NCBI RefSeq assembly: GCF_030812195.1
Contig: NZ_JAUSSF010000001.1
Span: 2,170,001-2,234,000 of the forward strand
DNA length: 64,000 nucleotides
From: Chryseobacterium lathyri
GTDB lineage: Bacteria; Bacteroidota; Bacteroidia; Flavobacteriales; Weeksellaceae
Direction of reading: 5' to 3'
Both the position numbers and the translations under genes were made by a program. The notes beneath the pieces are model-generated. The model ran no database searches. It was not told the DNA's origin and was given only the letters and a program-made list of their open reading frames with translations. Positions 41,341 through 49,956 of this stretch are shown here, in pieces (position 1 is the stretch's first letter; every line of letters starts with the position of its first letter).

Positions 41341-43221
41341 ATGGAGTCCAGCTTAGCAATGAATACATTAATTTTCTTAGGTGTAGCCATTATTATGGTT
41401 CCGCTGGCGAGGAAATTCGGACTGAGTTCTGTGATTGGGTATATTTTAGGAGGTATTATCATTGGCCCATATGTTCTAAGGCTTACCGGAAAAGATGTTA
41501 ACGACATTATGCATGCCAGTGAGTTTGGAGTGATTATGCTTCTTTTCTTAGTCGGGCTGGAACTGGAACCCCGCAAATTCTGGGAAATGCGGAAGAAGAT
41601 CATGGGACTTGGCCTTACTCAAATGCTGCTTTCCATCTCCCTTCTTTTTCTGGTTTTCATCAGTGCCGGATGGAGGATAGATAAAGCTATTGCCATTGCG
41701 ATGTGTTTTGCCCTTTCTTCTACCGCAATTGTGCTGCAAACACTTCAGGAAAAAAATAATTTTAAAACTATGGCTGGAGAAGCTTCTTTCTCTACCCTTC
41801 TGTTTCAGGATATTGCCGTGATCCCTATTCTGGCTATTCTCCCGATTATCGCCAATTATAAAGCCAGCCACCATGATAATGAAATACAGATTCTGATCCA
41901 GAAACTCCCGGAATGGCTGCAGGCCGGAACCGTGATTTTAGGAGTTGCTATCTTAATTCTTTTGGGAAGATATGTATTTGTTCCTTTCTTACGGTATGTT
42001 TCAAAATCGGGAATGACGGAACTGCTTACTGCCTCGTCATTGTTTCTAGTTATTGGAGTTTCAGAGCTTATGGTCGCAATAGGGCTTTCGCCGGCTCTGG
42101 GAGCTTTCCTGGCCGGAGTAATGCTTGCCAACAGTGAATTCCGGCATGAGCTGGAAGCACAGATTAATCCGTTTAAAGGATTGCTTTTAGCTGTATTTTT
42201 TGTAAGCGTAGGTTCTACGATCAATTTTAATATTATTCAACAGGATCCACTGTTTATTTTTTCTACTGTTTTTGCTGTATTGGCTGTAAAACTTGTGGTG
42301 TTGTACGCCATCGGAAAGTTTTTTAAAATTGATACTCCGCAGAGTTTATTTTATGCATTTGCTCTTTCCCAGGTAGGAGAATTTGCTTTTGTCCTGATCA
42401 ATTATGCTTCAGATCTTTATCTGTTAAGTCCAGAACTCAATGCACAAATGATGGCTGTTACTGCAATCACGATGTGTATCACTCCTATCCTACTGATCAT
42501 TAACGACCGGTTCATTACTCCCAAATTCATTAAAGAGATTCCTGATGAAGAAAATGATTTTAACATTCTGGACAACAATATAACCCAGAAGAAGATTATC
42601 ATCGTTGGTTTCGGGCATTTCGGAAGTACGGTAGGACGTCTGTTAAAAGCCAATAAAATTTCGGCAACGGTTCTGGACAGGGATTCCGACCGTGTAAAGC
42701 TGTTGAGAAGCTATGGTTTTAAGGTTTATTACGGGGATGCAACAAGAATTCCTATATTAAGAGCTGCAGGAATTGAAGATGCAGAAATCCTGGTTCTCTG
42801 TCTTGATGATCCTGATGATAATAAATTCATTGCAGATCTGGTTCGGGAACATTATCCGAAAGTACGGATTTTTGTAAGGGCAAAAAACAGGATTGACGCC
42901 TATAATTATCTCAACAATGGTATTGAAAATATTTACCGGGAAACATTAGGAACCGCTGTAGATATGGCTGTGGATGTCCTTCATGAAACCGGCATGAGAA
43001 AATATGCGGCAAGGCGTCTCGGCCAACGGTTTATGGCTATAGACAAAGCTTCTATCAGAAGGCTGGCCAAGGCAAAGGATGATGACGAGATCTTATTGTT
43101 CACCACAAAAGAAATCCTTCAGCGTGAGGAGGAATTACTGGCTTATGACAATCTTAACTTTGATAACAGGAATTGGGAAGGTTCCTCGTCAGTAGATGAA
43201 GACGAGGAAACTCCTAATTGA
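41341..43221 (+). CDS. KefC-like cation:proton antiporter (CPA2) with TrkA-N domain
   Basis: This is a 626-residue inner-membrane antiporter. The first 390 residues form about 12 helices of the Na+/H+ exchanger fold, including GVIMLLFLVGLELEPRKFW and ALGAFLAGVMLANSEFRHEL. Residues of about 415-530 are a Rossmann TrkA-N (RCK) domain with IIVGFGHFGSTVGRLL and the acidic strand end TVLDRDSD, which in Kef binds nucleotide or glutathione adducts. The KefF-like gene lies 3 bp upstream. Potassium efflux during electrophile stress is the family role, inferred here. Confidence 0.93.
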   Translation: MESSLAMNTLIFLGVAIIMVPLARKFGLSSVIGYILGGIIIGPYVLRLTGKDVNDIMHASEFGVIMLLFLVGLELEPRKFWEMRKKIMGLGLTQMLLSISLLFLVFISAGWRIDKAIAIAMCFALSSTAIVLQTLQEKNNFKTMAGEASFSTLLFQDIAVIPILAILPIIANYKASHHDNEIQILIQKLPEWLQAGTVILGVAILILLGRYVFVPFLRYVSKSGMTELLTASSLFLVIGVSELMVAIGLSPALGAFLAGVMLANSEFRHELEAQINPFKGLLLAVFFVSVGSTINFNIIQQDPLFIFSTVFAVLAVKLVVLYAIGKFFKIDTPQSLFYAFALSQVGEFAFVLINYASDLYLLSPELNAQMMAVTAITMCITPILLIINDRFITPKFIKEIPDEENDFNILDNNITQKKIIIVGFGHFGSTVGRLLKANKISATVLDRDSDRVKLLRSYGFKVYYGDATRIPILRAAGIEDAEILVLCLDDPDDNKFIADLVREHYPKVRIFVRAKNRIDAYNYLNNGIENIYRETLGTAVDMAVDVLHETGMRKYAARRLGQRFMAIDKASIRRLAKAKDDDEILLFTTKEILQREEELLAYDNLNFDNRNWEGSSSVDEDEETPN

Positions 43222-43222
43222 T

Positions 43223-44056
43223 TTATTGAATATTGACGCTTCCGCCACTACTTTCCTCCTTGGTAACATTTTTAAGTTCACCTCTTTTAGAAACATTTAC
43301 ACTTCCACCTGAAGAAGCTTCCGCATGCAGTGATGAAACAGCGCTGATCTCAACGCTTGCACCGCTGGAGGCTTCAGCTTTCACATGATCGGCAACAACT
43401 TCTTTTCCTGAAATACTGCTGCCTGATGAAGAAGTAATATCTGCATTTTTGCTTTTTCCTGAAATATCAATGCTTGCTGTTGATGAAGCATCAACATCAA
43501 GGTCTACCGCCCATACTTTTCCGCTGAAACTGCTGCTGCTGTCTGCCGAAATATCCAAATCATTAGCTTCCAGATCTCCGGAAACGCTTGCTGCACTGGA
43601 TATTTCAACATCCATTTTTTCCTGTGTGAATTTATCTTTTATGGTAACACTTGCTGCAGAATTGGCAACGAGCTTAGAAAAATCTTTGGTATAGATCTTA
43701 GCCTTTACATTATGGCTGTTCATAACTCTGATGCCACGCTTATAATGGATATGAAGTTTTCCGCCACTGTTCTCTACAAGAATTTCATTGAGGATATTTT
43801 CCGGCGCAGAAATAACCACTTTCTCTGCGTCAGATTTGATTACCTCAGCATCAATAGCCTGGGAAACTTCTATTTCGTCAAAATCTCCGTTAAATACTTT
43901 CTCTTTGACCGGACCACTATCTTTGTCGATCACTTTGTCTACCCAGCCGTTATCATTATTACGGTCACTATTTTCATTATTTCTTCTATCATGTTTTTCA
44001 TTGCATGAGGTTATCAGCGCGAAGGCTGACAATATAAAAAGACTTGTCGATTTCAT
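43223..44056 (-). CDS. Secreted DUF2807 (head GIN domain) protein
   Basis: This is a 277-residue lipoprotein-like protein (signal LFILSAFALITSC, cysteine near 18). After an Asn/Asp/Arg-rich linker, the rest is a right-handed repeat domain of short strands with many Ser/Ala turns (VVISAPENILNEILVEN, AKIYTKDFSKLVANSAAS, VEISSAASVSGDLEA), typical of DUF2807, whose function is unknown. It converges on the KefC-like gene with a single base between the two stops, and no terminator is visible there. Confidence 0.85.
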   Translation of the reverse strand: MKSTSLFILSAFALITSCNEKHDRRNNENSDRNNDNGWVDKVIDKDSGPVKEKVFNGDFDEIEVSQAIDAEVIKSDAEKVVISAPENILNEILVENSGGKLHIHYKRGIRVMNSHNVKAKIYTKDFSKLVANSAASVTIKDKFTQEKMDVEISSAASVSGDLEANDLDISADSSSSFSGKVWAVDLDVDASSTASIDISGKSKNADITSSSGSSISGKEVVADHVKAEASSGASVEISAVSSLHAEASSGGSVNVSKRGELKNVTKEESSGGSVNIQ

Positions 44057-44115
44057 GTTTACTGCTTTTATAAATTAAGTTTTTAATATCTTTATACTTT
44101 AATAACAACTAATTT

Positions 44116-46257
44116 ATGAAAAATATTTCATCGGTATTGTTAATTTCTGCGCTGGCACTTAACCAATCTTGTACTACAATGAAGAAAACCGATACTCAAC
44201 AGGAGATTCCTGTTACCGATCCATCTTTATCTTCAAATCCTTTTATGAAGAAAAGCAAGCTTCAGTATGAAGCTCCGGAATTCGATAAAATTAAAAATGA
44301 ACATTTCAAACCTGCTTTCGATTTTGGACTTCAACAGCATGATGCTGAGATTCTAAAAATTGCCAATAATCCGGAAGCCCCTACTTTTGAAAACACTATT
44401 GTAGCCCTGGAAAAAAGTGGCGAAGTATTAAAAAGAGCCACTATAGTATTTTCCAACCTTACAAGCGCCAATACAAACCCTACCCTTCAGGCTTTGGATG
44501 AGGAATATGCTCCAATTTTTGCAGCCCATTCCGATAAAATGTACCTGAATGAAAATTTATATAAAAGAATCAAGTCGATTAAAGAAGACGGTTTAGATGC
44601 AGAGGGAAAAAGACTTGTACAGTTTTACAAACAGAATTTTGAAATTGCAGGAGCAAATCTTTCTTCTGCTGATAAAGAAAAACTAAAACAGATTAATCAG
44701 GAACTGGCTTCTCTTTCTACCCAATATGCCAATAAACTATTGGAAGCAAGAAAGCAGGGAGGTGTATTTTTCTCTGATGCCAAAGAACTTGAAGGGCTTT
44801 CTGCCGACGAGATTGAAGCGGCAGCAACTGATGCTAAAACTGCCGGACAACCGGGAAAATATCTTCTTGCCCTTCAGAATACAACTCAGCAGCCTCTTCT
44901 TCAGAATCTGAGAAACAGAGCCACAAGAGAAAAACTGTTCAAAGCATCATGGCTAAGAGCTGAAAAAGGCAATGGAAACGACACCCGTGAGACTATTGAA
45001 AAACTGGCTAAACTGAGGCTTAAAAAAGCTCAGATCTTAGGTAAGAAAAGCTTCGCTGAATGGAAACTTCAGGACCAGATGGCTAAAACACCCGAGGCAG
45101 CTACCAAGCTTATGAACCAGATTGCCACTCCTGCAGTAGAAACGGCAAAACGTGAAGCAAAAGATATTCAGGATCTGATTGATCAGCAGAAAGACGGTTT
45201 CAAAGTGGAGCCATGGGACTGGAATTTCTATGCTGAGCAGGTAAGAAAAGCCAAATATGACCTTGATGAAAACCAGATCAAGCCTTATTTTGAAGTGACT
45301 ACGGTTCTGGAAAAAGGAGTTTTCTATGCTGCTGAAAAGTTTTACGGACTTACGTTCAAAAAAAGAACTGATCTTCCGGTTTATCATCCGGATGTGGTAA
45401 CGTATGAGGTTTTTGACCACGACGGAAAATCTATCGCAATCTATTATCTTGATTTCTATACCAGGGATTCTAAAAACGGGGGTGCATGGATGAGTAATTT
45501 TGTTGAACAGTCTTATCTTCTAGGAACAAAACCTGTCATCGTAAACTGTTATAATTATCAGAAGCCGGCTCCTGGAAAGGCATCACTGATTAGTTATGAT
45601 GATGTTTCTACAATGTTCCACGAGTTTGGGCATTCGATTCACGGTATGTTTGCAAGCCAGAAATACCCGTCGCTTTCAGGAACAAGTGTTCCGAGAGATT
45701 TTGTGGAATTCCCTTCACAGATCAATGAGCATTGGGCTTTAGATCCTGTTGTTCTAAAAAATTATGCGATCCACTATGAAACAAAGCAGCCGATTCCTCA
45801 GGATTTAGTTGAAAAAATAAAAAAAGCAGCTACTTTCAACCAGGGATATATGACGACAGAACTTGTTTCTGCAGCAGCTCTGGATATGGACTGGCATACT
45901 GTAACCAATGAAAGTCAGCTAATCCCGGTTCTTGATTTTGAAAAACAATCATTAGCCAGCCACGGATTCACTTTAGCTACCGTACCACCTAGATATCATA
46001 CTCCTTATTTTGCCCATATCTGGGGCGGAGGATATTCGGCAGGATATTATGCTTACCTGTGGTCTGAAACCCTCGATAATGATGCATGGGAATGGATTAA
46101 AAACAACGGAGGCCTGACAAGAGAAAACGGTGACCGTTTCAGAAAATATATTCTTTCTGTAGGTAATTCTGTAGATCTTAATCAGGCATTCAGAGATTTC
46201 ACAGGTCATGATCCGGATATCAAGCCTTTATTAAGAAACAGAGGTTTTATTAAATAA
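44116..46257 (+). CDS. dcp: M3-family metallopeptidase (dipeptidyl carboxypeptidase-like lipoprotein)
   Basis: This is a 713-residue peptidase. The lipobox-like signal (SALALNQSC, cysteine 19) suggests envelope anchoring. The catalytic zinc motif is in MFHEFGHSIHGM (HExxH), with the downstream EHWALDP/ELVSAAALDMDWH region and YFAHIWGGGYSAGYYAYLWS near the C-terminus, all as in the thimet oligopeptidase/Dcp family. Members trim dipeptides from the C-terminus of peptides or degrade oligopeptides; Dcp is the closest fit by layout. A terminator follows. Confidence 0.92.
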   Translation: MKNISSVLLISALALNQSCTTMKKTDTQQEIPVTDPSLSSNPFMKKSKLQYEAPEFDKIKNEHFKPAFDFGLQQHDAEILKIANNPEAPTFENTIVALEKSGEVLKRATIVFSNLTSANTNPTLQALDEEYAPIFAAHSDKMYLNENLYKRIKSIKEDGLDAEGKRLVQFYKQNFEIAGANLSSADKEKLKQINQELASLSTQYANKLLEARKQGGVFFSDAKELEGLSADEIEAAATDAKTAGQPGKYLLALQNTTQQPLLQNLRNRATREKLFKASWLRAEKGNGNDTRETIEKLAKLRLKKAQILGKKSFAEWKLQDQMAKTPEAATKLMNQIATPAVETAKREAKDIQDLIDQQKDGFKVEPWDWNFYAEQVRKAKYDLDENQIKPYFEVTTVLEKGVFYAAEKFYGLTFKKRTDLPVYHPDVVTYEVFDHDGKSIAIYYLDFYTRDSKNGGAWMSNFVEQSYLLGTKPVIVNCYNYQKPAPGKASLISYDDVSTMFHEFGHSIHGMFASQKYPSLSGTSVPRDFVEFPSQINEHWALDPVVLKNYAIHYETKQPIPQDLVEKIKKAATFNQGYMTTELVSAAALDMDWHTVTNESQLIPVLDFEKQSLASHGFTLATVPPRYHTPYFAHIWGGGYSAGYYAYLWSETLDNDAWEWIKNNGGLTRENGDRFRKYILSVGNSVDLNQAFRDFTGHDPDIKPLLRNRGFIK

Positions 46258-46266
46258 ATTATATAG

Positions 46267-46295
46267 AGAAGCATCCGATTGGGTGCTTCTTTTTT
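46267..46295 (+). terminator. Terminator of the M3 peptidase gene
   Basis: A 10-bp stem (AGAAGCATCC with GGGTGCTTCT, one G-T pair) with a GATT loop is followed by five Ts, 10 bp after the stop. Confidence 0.88.
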
Positions 46296-46298
46296 ATA

Positions 46299-46412
46299 GG
46301 TTTTGGCTGAAGCCGTGGAATAATTGTAGACTTTATTAAATGAGTTAAAACCCATTTCTATTGAATAAAAATATGTTTTGATACGTTCGTTATAATCACG
46401 GGCTGAAGCCGT
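46299..46412. repeat. Dispersed repeat copy 2 (GGCTgAAGCC ... TCTATTGAAT)
   Basis: This contains TTTTGGCTGAAGCC (46301-46314), then AAACCCATTTCTATTGAAT and a further CGGGCTGAAGCCG (46399-46411). It shares the words GGCT-x-AAGCC and CTATTGAAT, in the same order, with the repeat at 24089-24149, but is more diverged. No ORF is present. Confidence 0.5.
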
Positions 46413-46430
46413 TTTTATCGTTAAAATCTT

Positions 46431-46438
46431 TATTTTTG
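46431..46438 (+). promoter_or_regulatory. Candidate -7 box of the YchJ gene
   Basis: TATTTTTG matches TAnnTTTG and ends 20 bp before the start codon. Confidence 0.45.
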
Positions 46439-46458
46439 TGATTCAAAAAAATTAAAAT

Positions 46459-46836
46459 ATGGATTGTCCCTGCTGTTCAGGAAAATCATACGAAGAATGT
46501 TGCCAGCCTTACCACAGTGGAGAAAAACATGCTCCTACTGCAGAAGCATTGATGCGTTCCAGATTTTCTGCATTTGCCATTCCAAATGGAAAATACCTGA
46601 TGGAAACTACATATCCGGCAAAAAGAAAATTGCACAACATAGAAGATCTGCAGGAATGGGGAGAAATTAACGAATGGACAAAACTGGAAATTATAGGTAA
46701 ACCTTCTGTCAGCAAAGTTGAATTTAAAGCCTTTTATACTGATGAAGACGGTCACAAGCAAATCCATCATGAATTATCAAAATTCAAAATGATTCAAAAC
46801 CGTTGGTTTTATGTGAGTGGAGAATTTTTAGAATAA
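46459..46836 (+). CDS. YchJ-family SEC-C motif protein
   Basis: This is a 125-residue protein starting with a cysteine-rich zinc-binding SEC-C motif (CPCCSGKSYEECCQPYHSG), followed by a compact NTF2-like domain (AEALMRSRFSAFAIPNGKYLMETTYP, then FKAFYTDEDGHKQIHHELSKF). This is the YchJ family, of unknown function. It sits between a promoter-like box and a convergent terminator, so it is probably monocistronic. Confidence 0.9.
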   Translation: MDCPCCSGKSYEECCQPYHSGEKHAPTAEALMRSRFSAFAIPNGKYLMETTYPAKRKLHNIEDLQEWGEINEWTKLEIIGKPSVSKVEFKAFYTDEDGHKQIHHELSKFKMIQNRWFYVSGEFLE

Positions 46837-46842
46837 GAAATA

Positions 46843-46871
46843 AAATGTCCGAAAAAAATCCGGACATTTAT
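46843..46871. terminator. Shared terminator between YchJ and FKBP genes
   Basis: A perfect 9-bp stem (AAATGTCCG with CGGACATTT) lies between the convergent stops at 46836 and 46878. Confidence 0.75.
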
Positions 46872-46877
46872 TATAGT

Positions 46878-47378
46878 TTAGTGAGCTTCTGTTCCGTCAG
46901 CGCCATGAGCGTGGCCATGTGCCAGTTCTTCTTCTGTCGCAGGACGCGTATTTATAATTTCTACCTGGAAATCTAGCACTTTCCCAGCCATTGGATGGTT
47001 AAGGTCTGCCACTACTGCTTCAGGTGTTACCTCTAATACAAATGCCTGAAAATTATTTCCCTGACCATCAGATAAAGGCAAAATAGCTCCCAAAGGCGGA
47101 GTTCCAGATTCCTGGAACATGTCGATTGGCAACTGCACGATCGAATTCGGATCTTTTTCTCCGTAAGCTTCTTCTGCCTGAATAATGAAAGCAGCTTTAT
47201 CACCGGCTTTCAAACCCAGGATATTTTGCTCAAACTTTGGAATCATCATTCCTACACCATATAAAAATGTAAGTGGGTTTTCTGCTGTTGTTTCTTCTAC
47301 AAGAATCTTACTTCCATCTTCTTCTATCGTGTGAAGTACGTAGCTTACTGCTACAACATGGTTGTTTTCAATTGTCAT
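46878..47378 (-). CDS. SlyD-type FKBP peptidyl-prolyl isomerase
   Basis: This is a 166-residue protein. It starts with the FKBP half AVSYVLHTIEEDGSKIL and PLTFLYGVGMMIPKFEQNILGLKAGD. The insert-in-flap region (EEAYGEKDPNSIVQLPIDMF through AVVADLNHPMAGKVLDF) is the SlyD chaperone domain, and the tail is His-rich (AHGHAHGADGTEAH), as in SlyD, where it binds nickel. Cytoplasmic; it helps proline isomerisation and possibly metal handling. Confidence 0.92.
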   Translation of the reverse strand: MTIENNHVVAVSYVLHTIEEDGSKILVEETTAENPLTFLYGVGMMIPKFEQNILGLKAGDKAAFIIQAEEAYGEKDPNSIVQLPIDMFQESGTPPLGAILPLSDGQGNNFQAFVLEVTPEAVVADLNHPMAGKVLDFQVEIINTRPATEEELAHGHAHGADGTEAH

Positions 47379-47492
47379 ATTATATCTTTTTTTTCGTGAT
47401 GTTTTTCACGATTAACGGCACAAATATACTATTTCTGAAATGATTGATTGTGAAAAAGATGTTAAAACAAAAATCTCAAACAGCATTTTTTC

Positions 47493-47744
47493 TCACTTCC
47501 CTTTCTTTGTTTCATCCCGTTTTTTCTGTCTCAATACAAAGAGGTACAAGCTTTCTACTTTCGTTCTGGCCCAATCTGTTTTTCTTAAAAATTTCAGGGA
47601 AGAATTGATGCTCGGATTATCTGTAAAGCATTTGATATTGATCTGCTCGCCAAGTTTCTCGAAGCCTCCGTAAAATTCTACCAGTTCTTCAAGAATGGCA
47701 TCAAGTCTTTTTCCATGTAGCGGATCTTTGGAAGGTTCCTGCAT
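47493..47744 (-). CDS. VF530-family small DNA-binding protein
   Basis: This is an 83-residue basic protein. The sequence DPLHGKRLDAILEELVEFYGGFEKLGEQI followed by CFTDNPSINSSLKFLRKTDWARTKVESLY is the VF530/DUF2132 family, a helical fold thought to bind DNA. The ATG at 47744 is preferred over one 17 codons upstream, whose extension (FPYQLIIFYFYKK) is not family-like. No operon partner is visible. Confidence 0.82.
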   Translation of the reverse strand: MQEPSKDPLHGKRLDAILEELVEFYGGFEKLGEQINIKCFTDNPSINSSLKFLRKTDWARTKVESLYLFVLRQKKRDETKKGK

Positions 47745-47920
47745 TGTTATTTTTTTGTAAAAGTAGAATATTATAAGCTGATATGGAAATCCCACCTTAC
47801 ATCCCGGAAGCTGTTGATTGGAAAACAGTGAAATTCAATTGAAATTATTCAAATATTCCTGTCTTATTCTCTTAATAACAAAAAAAGATTTTCAATGAAT
47901 AATCCTTGTCAGTTGTAAAT

Positions 47921-47956
47921 AAAGCCTCCGCCAAACAATCAGCGGAGGTCTTTTTT
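47921..47956. terminator. Stem-loop at the 3' end of the LLM oxidoreductase gene
   Basis: CCTCCGC pairs with GCGGAGG around a 10-nt loop, with T runs on both strands. It is the probable terminator of the leftward gene ending at 47962. Confidence 0.75.
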
Positions 47957-47961
47957 ATAAT

Positions 47962-48987
47962 TTATAGATTCTGAATAACCGGTTTTACTTTTTCCCCAAA
48001 CAACTCAATGGATTTCATCATGATATCGTGAGCAGGATCACCAATATCCATATGTCCAATGAATCTTGTGATTCCAAAAATTTCTTTCATGTAAGCAATT
48101 TTATCGGCAACTTCAGCCGGACTTCCGATGAATAAAGCACCATCTTTTGCTCTTCCTCCGTCATACTGCATTTTTGTGTAAGGAGCCCAGCCTCTGGTTG
48201 CCCCTACTCTGTCCATCTGAGATTTATAGTTGTTGAAATACCCGTCTACAACAGCCTGATCATGACTTACAAAGGTATGCGAATGAATTGCAATCTGCAT
48301 TTTGGATATATCATGTCCTGCTTTTTGATATTCCTGCTTGTAAAATTCCACCAGATTCTTAAACTGTATTGGCATTCCTCCGATGATAGCTACCACCAAA
48401 GGCATACCCAGTTTTGCTGCACTTAAAACAGATTGTGGAGTTCCGCCTACTGCTCTCCAGATCGACAGCTTTCCGCCATTTTTTGCTCTCGGATAAACAG
48501 TTTGGTTCTGCATCGGCGCACGGAGTTTTCCTGACCAGGTTACATTTTCCTCTGAATTGATCTTTAACAGCAATTCCAGCTTTTCATCAAAAAGCTCTTC
48601 GTAATCATTCAGTGAATAGCCATACAGCGGAAAAGATTCAATAAAGCTTCCCCGTCCTACGAATATTTCAGCTCTTCCGTCTGATATTAAATCTAATGTT
48701 GAAAAATCTTCATAAACTTTTACCGGTTCTGAAGAACTTAAAACCGTAACACCACTTGCCAGCTTTATATTTTGGGTGATACTTGCCGCTGCAGCCAGCA
48801 CCATTTCCGGAGACGAAACCGCATAATCCGGACGGTGATGCTCTCCCATCGCAAAAACATCAATGCCCACCTCATCCATCAATTTTATCTGATCCAGTAT
48901 TTCACGGATCTTCACTCCTGCATTTCTATATTTTCCGGTAGCCGGATCAAAAGCCAGATCACCAAACATTCCTATTCCTAATTCCAT
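47962..48987 (-). CDS. LLM-class (luciferase-like) flavin-dependent oxidoreductase
   Basis: This 341-residue protein has the TIM-barrel bacterial-luciferase fold pattern: AFDPATGKYRNAGVKI, IDVFAMGEHHRPDY, SSEPVKVYEDFSTLDLISDGRAEIFVGRG, and a late HMDIGDPAHDIMMKSIELFG. These enzymes use reduced FMN or F420 to oxidise small molecules; the substrate is unknown. The ATG at 48987 is chosen because it begins the family core (MELGIGMFGD); a start 17 codons upstream would overlap the promoter-like box at 49008-49015. Confidence 0.9.
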   Translation of the reverse strand: MELGIGMFGDLAFDPATGKYRNAGVKIREILDQIKLMDEVGIDVFAMGEHHRPDYAVSSPEMVLAAAASITQNIKLASGVTVLSSSEPVKVYEDFSTLDLISDGRAEIFVGRGSFIESFPLYGYSLNDYEELFDEKLELLLKINSEENVTWSGKLRAPMQNQTVYPRAKNGGKLSIWRAVGGTPQSVLSAAKLGMPLVVAIIGGMPIQFKNLVEFYKQEYQKAGHDISKMQIAIHSHTFVSHDQAVVDGYFNNYKSQMDRVGATRGWAPYTKMQYDGGRAKDGALFIGSPAEVADKIAYMKEIFGITRFIGHMDIGDPAHDIMMKSIELFGEKVKPVIQNL

Positions 48988-49007
48988 ATTTTTAGATTTT
49001 AGATAAA

Positions 49008-49015
49008 CAAAATTA
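49008..49015 (-). promoter_or_regulatory. Candidate -7 box of the LLM oxidoreductase gene
   Basis: On the minus strand the bases read TAATTTTG, matching TAnnTTTG, 20 bp before the chosen start codon at 48987. Confidence 0.45.
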
Positions 49016-49093
49016 CGGATGAATAAGATCAAAAACATTGATGTTTGTTAAGAACAGATTTTACCTATATTTGGTTATTTCTATAATTATAAA

Positions 49094-49884
49094 ATGAAAC
49101 ATACCTTAACAGCTTTCTTACTTTTCTTAACCGGATTTTGTTTTTCACAAGGCAAAAGCGAAATCTACGTCATCGGCAATATCCATGACAGTGTATCCAA
49201 TTATCATCCTAAAATACTTTTCGATATCCTTGATAAAGTAAAACCGGATATCATCCTTCATGAAGTAGATGGCCAAGGAATGAAAGACTACGAAAACGGT
49301 ATTAGGATTACTGAAAACGAGATCAAGGCAAGCAATTCTTACCTGAAAAAATATCCTAATACATTAATTTTGAAGGCAGAAATCAGTACAGGAAGGACAG
49401 AGGAATGGTTCCTACTGATAATTTATCGGTGAAGTTAATCGACAGTCTTTATAAAGCAAAAAAATTAGCACCTTCTGAAGTGAAGATCTATGAAAATTTT
49501 ACCAATCTCACAAAAGAACTGATGAAGATTGCAGAATTATCACCTGAAAATTTTAATAATGCCACAACAGACCAAATCTCAGAAAAAAGACAAAATGCCC
49601 AGTATTCTGAGCTTTTAAAGATCACTGAAGTAAGACCTGAATTTACGAGAAGGTTTGTCGTAAAGCCTAACGGAGAAAAGATCAGCTACAAAGACGGTTT
49701 TAAATTAATGTCTGGATTCTGGGATCTCAGAAACCAGACCATGGCTAAAAACATTTACAAGACTGCAGAAACCTATCCCGGTAAAAAGATCGTTGTGCTT
49801 ACAGGTTTCCTGCATAGATATTATATATTAAAAGAACTGAAGAGAATCAACAACAAGCATATCATTAAAGAATTTTATGAATAA
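49094..49884 (+). pseudogene. Secreted TraB/ChaN-like protein gene broken by a single-base frameshift
   Basis: Two overlapping frames make one gene. The first (49094-49432) has a signal peptide (LTAFLLFLTGFCFSQG) and EIYVIGNIHDSVSNYHPKIL, DIILHEVDGQG. The second carries the rest (from VPTDNLSVKLIDSLYK to KRINNKHIIKEFYE). Adding one T to the four-T run at 49368-49371 joins them without a stop as NTLIFEGRNQYRKDRG, giving about 263 residues. The opening pattern (vGxiHD, then LHEVD) resembles TraB/ChaN-type domains, only tentatively. It could be a sequencing error, a recent mutation or a phase-variable tract. A terminator follows. Confidence 0.7.
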
Positions 49885-49924
49885 TCAGTTCAATCTCCAG
49901 ATAAAAAAAATCAATCTTAAAACA

Positions 49925-49951
49925 AAAAATCCAGCCTTCGGCTGGATTTTT
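49925..49951. terminator. Shared terminator
   Basis: A perfect 12-bp stem (AAAAATCCAGCC with GGCTGGATTTTT) around a 3-nt loop lies between the convergent genes ending at 49884 and 49957. Confidence 0.9.
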
Positions 49952-49956
49952 CACTA

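Noticed and set aside
49405-49884. Independent gene beginning at the ATG at 49405
   Set aside because: It lacks a promoter, ribosome site and signal peptide, and one added T fuses it in frame to the upstream ORF.
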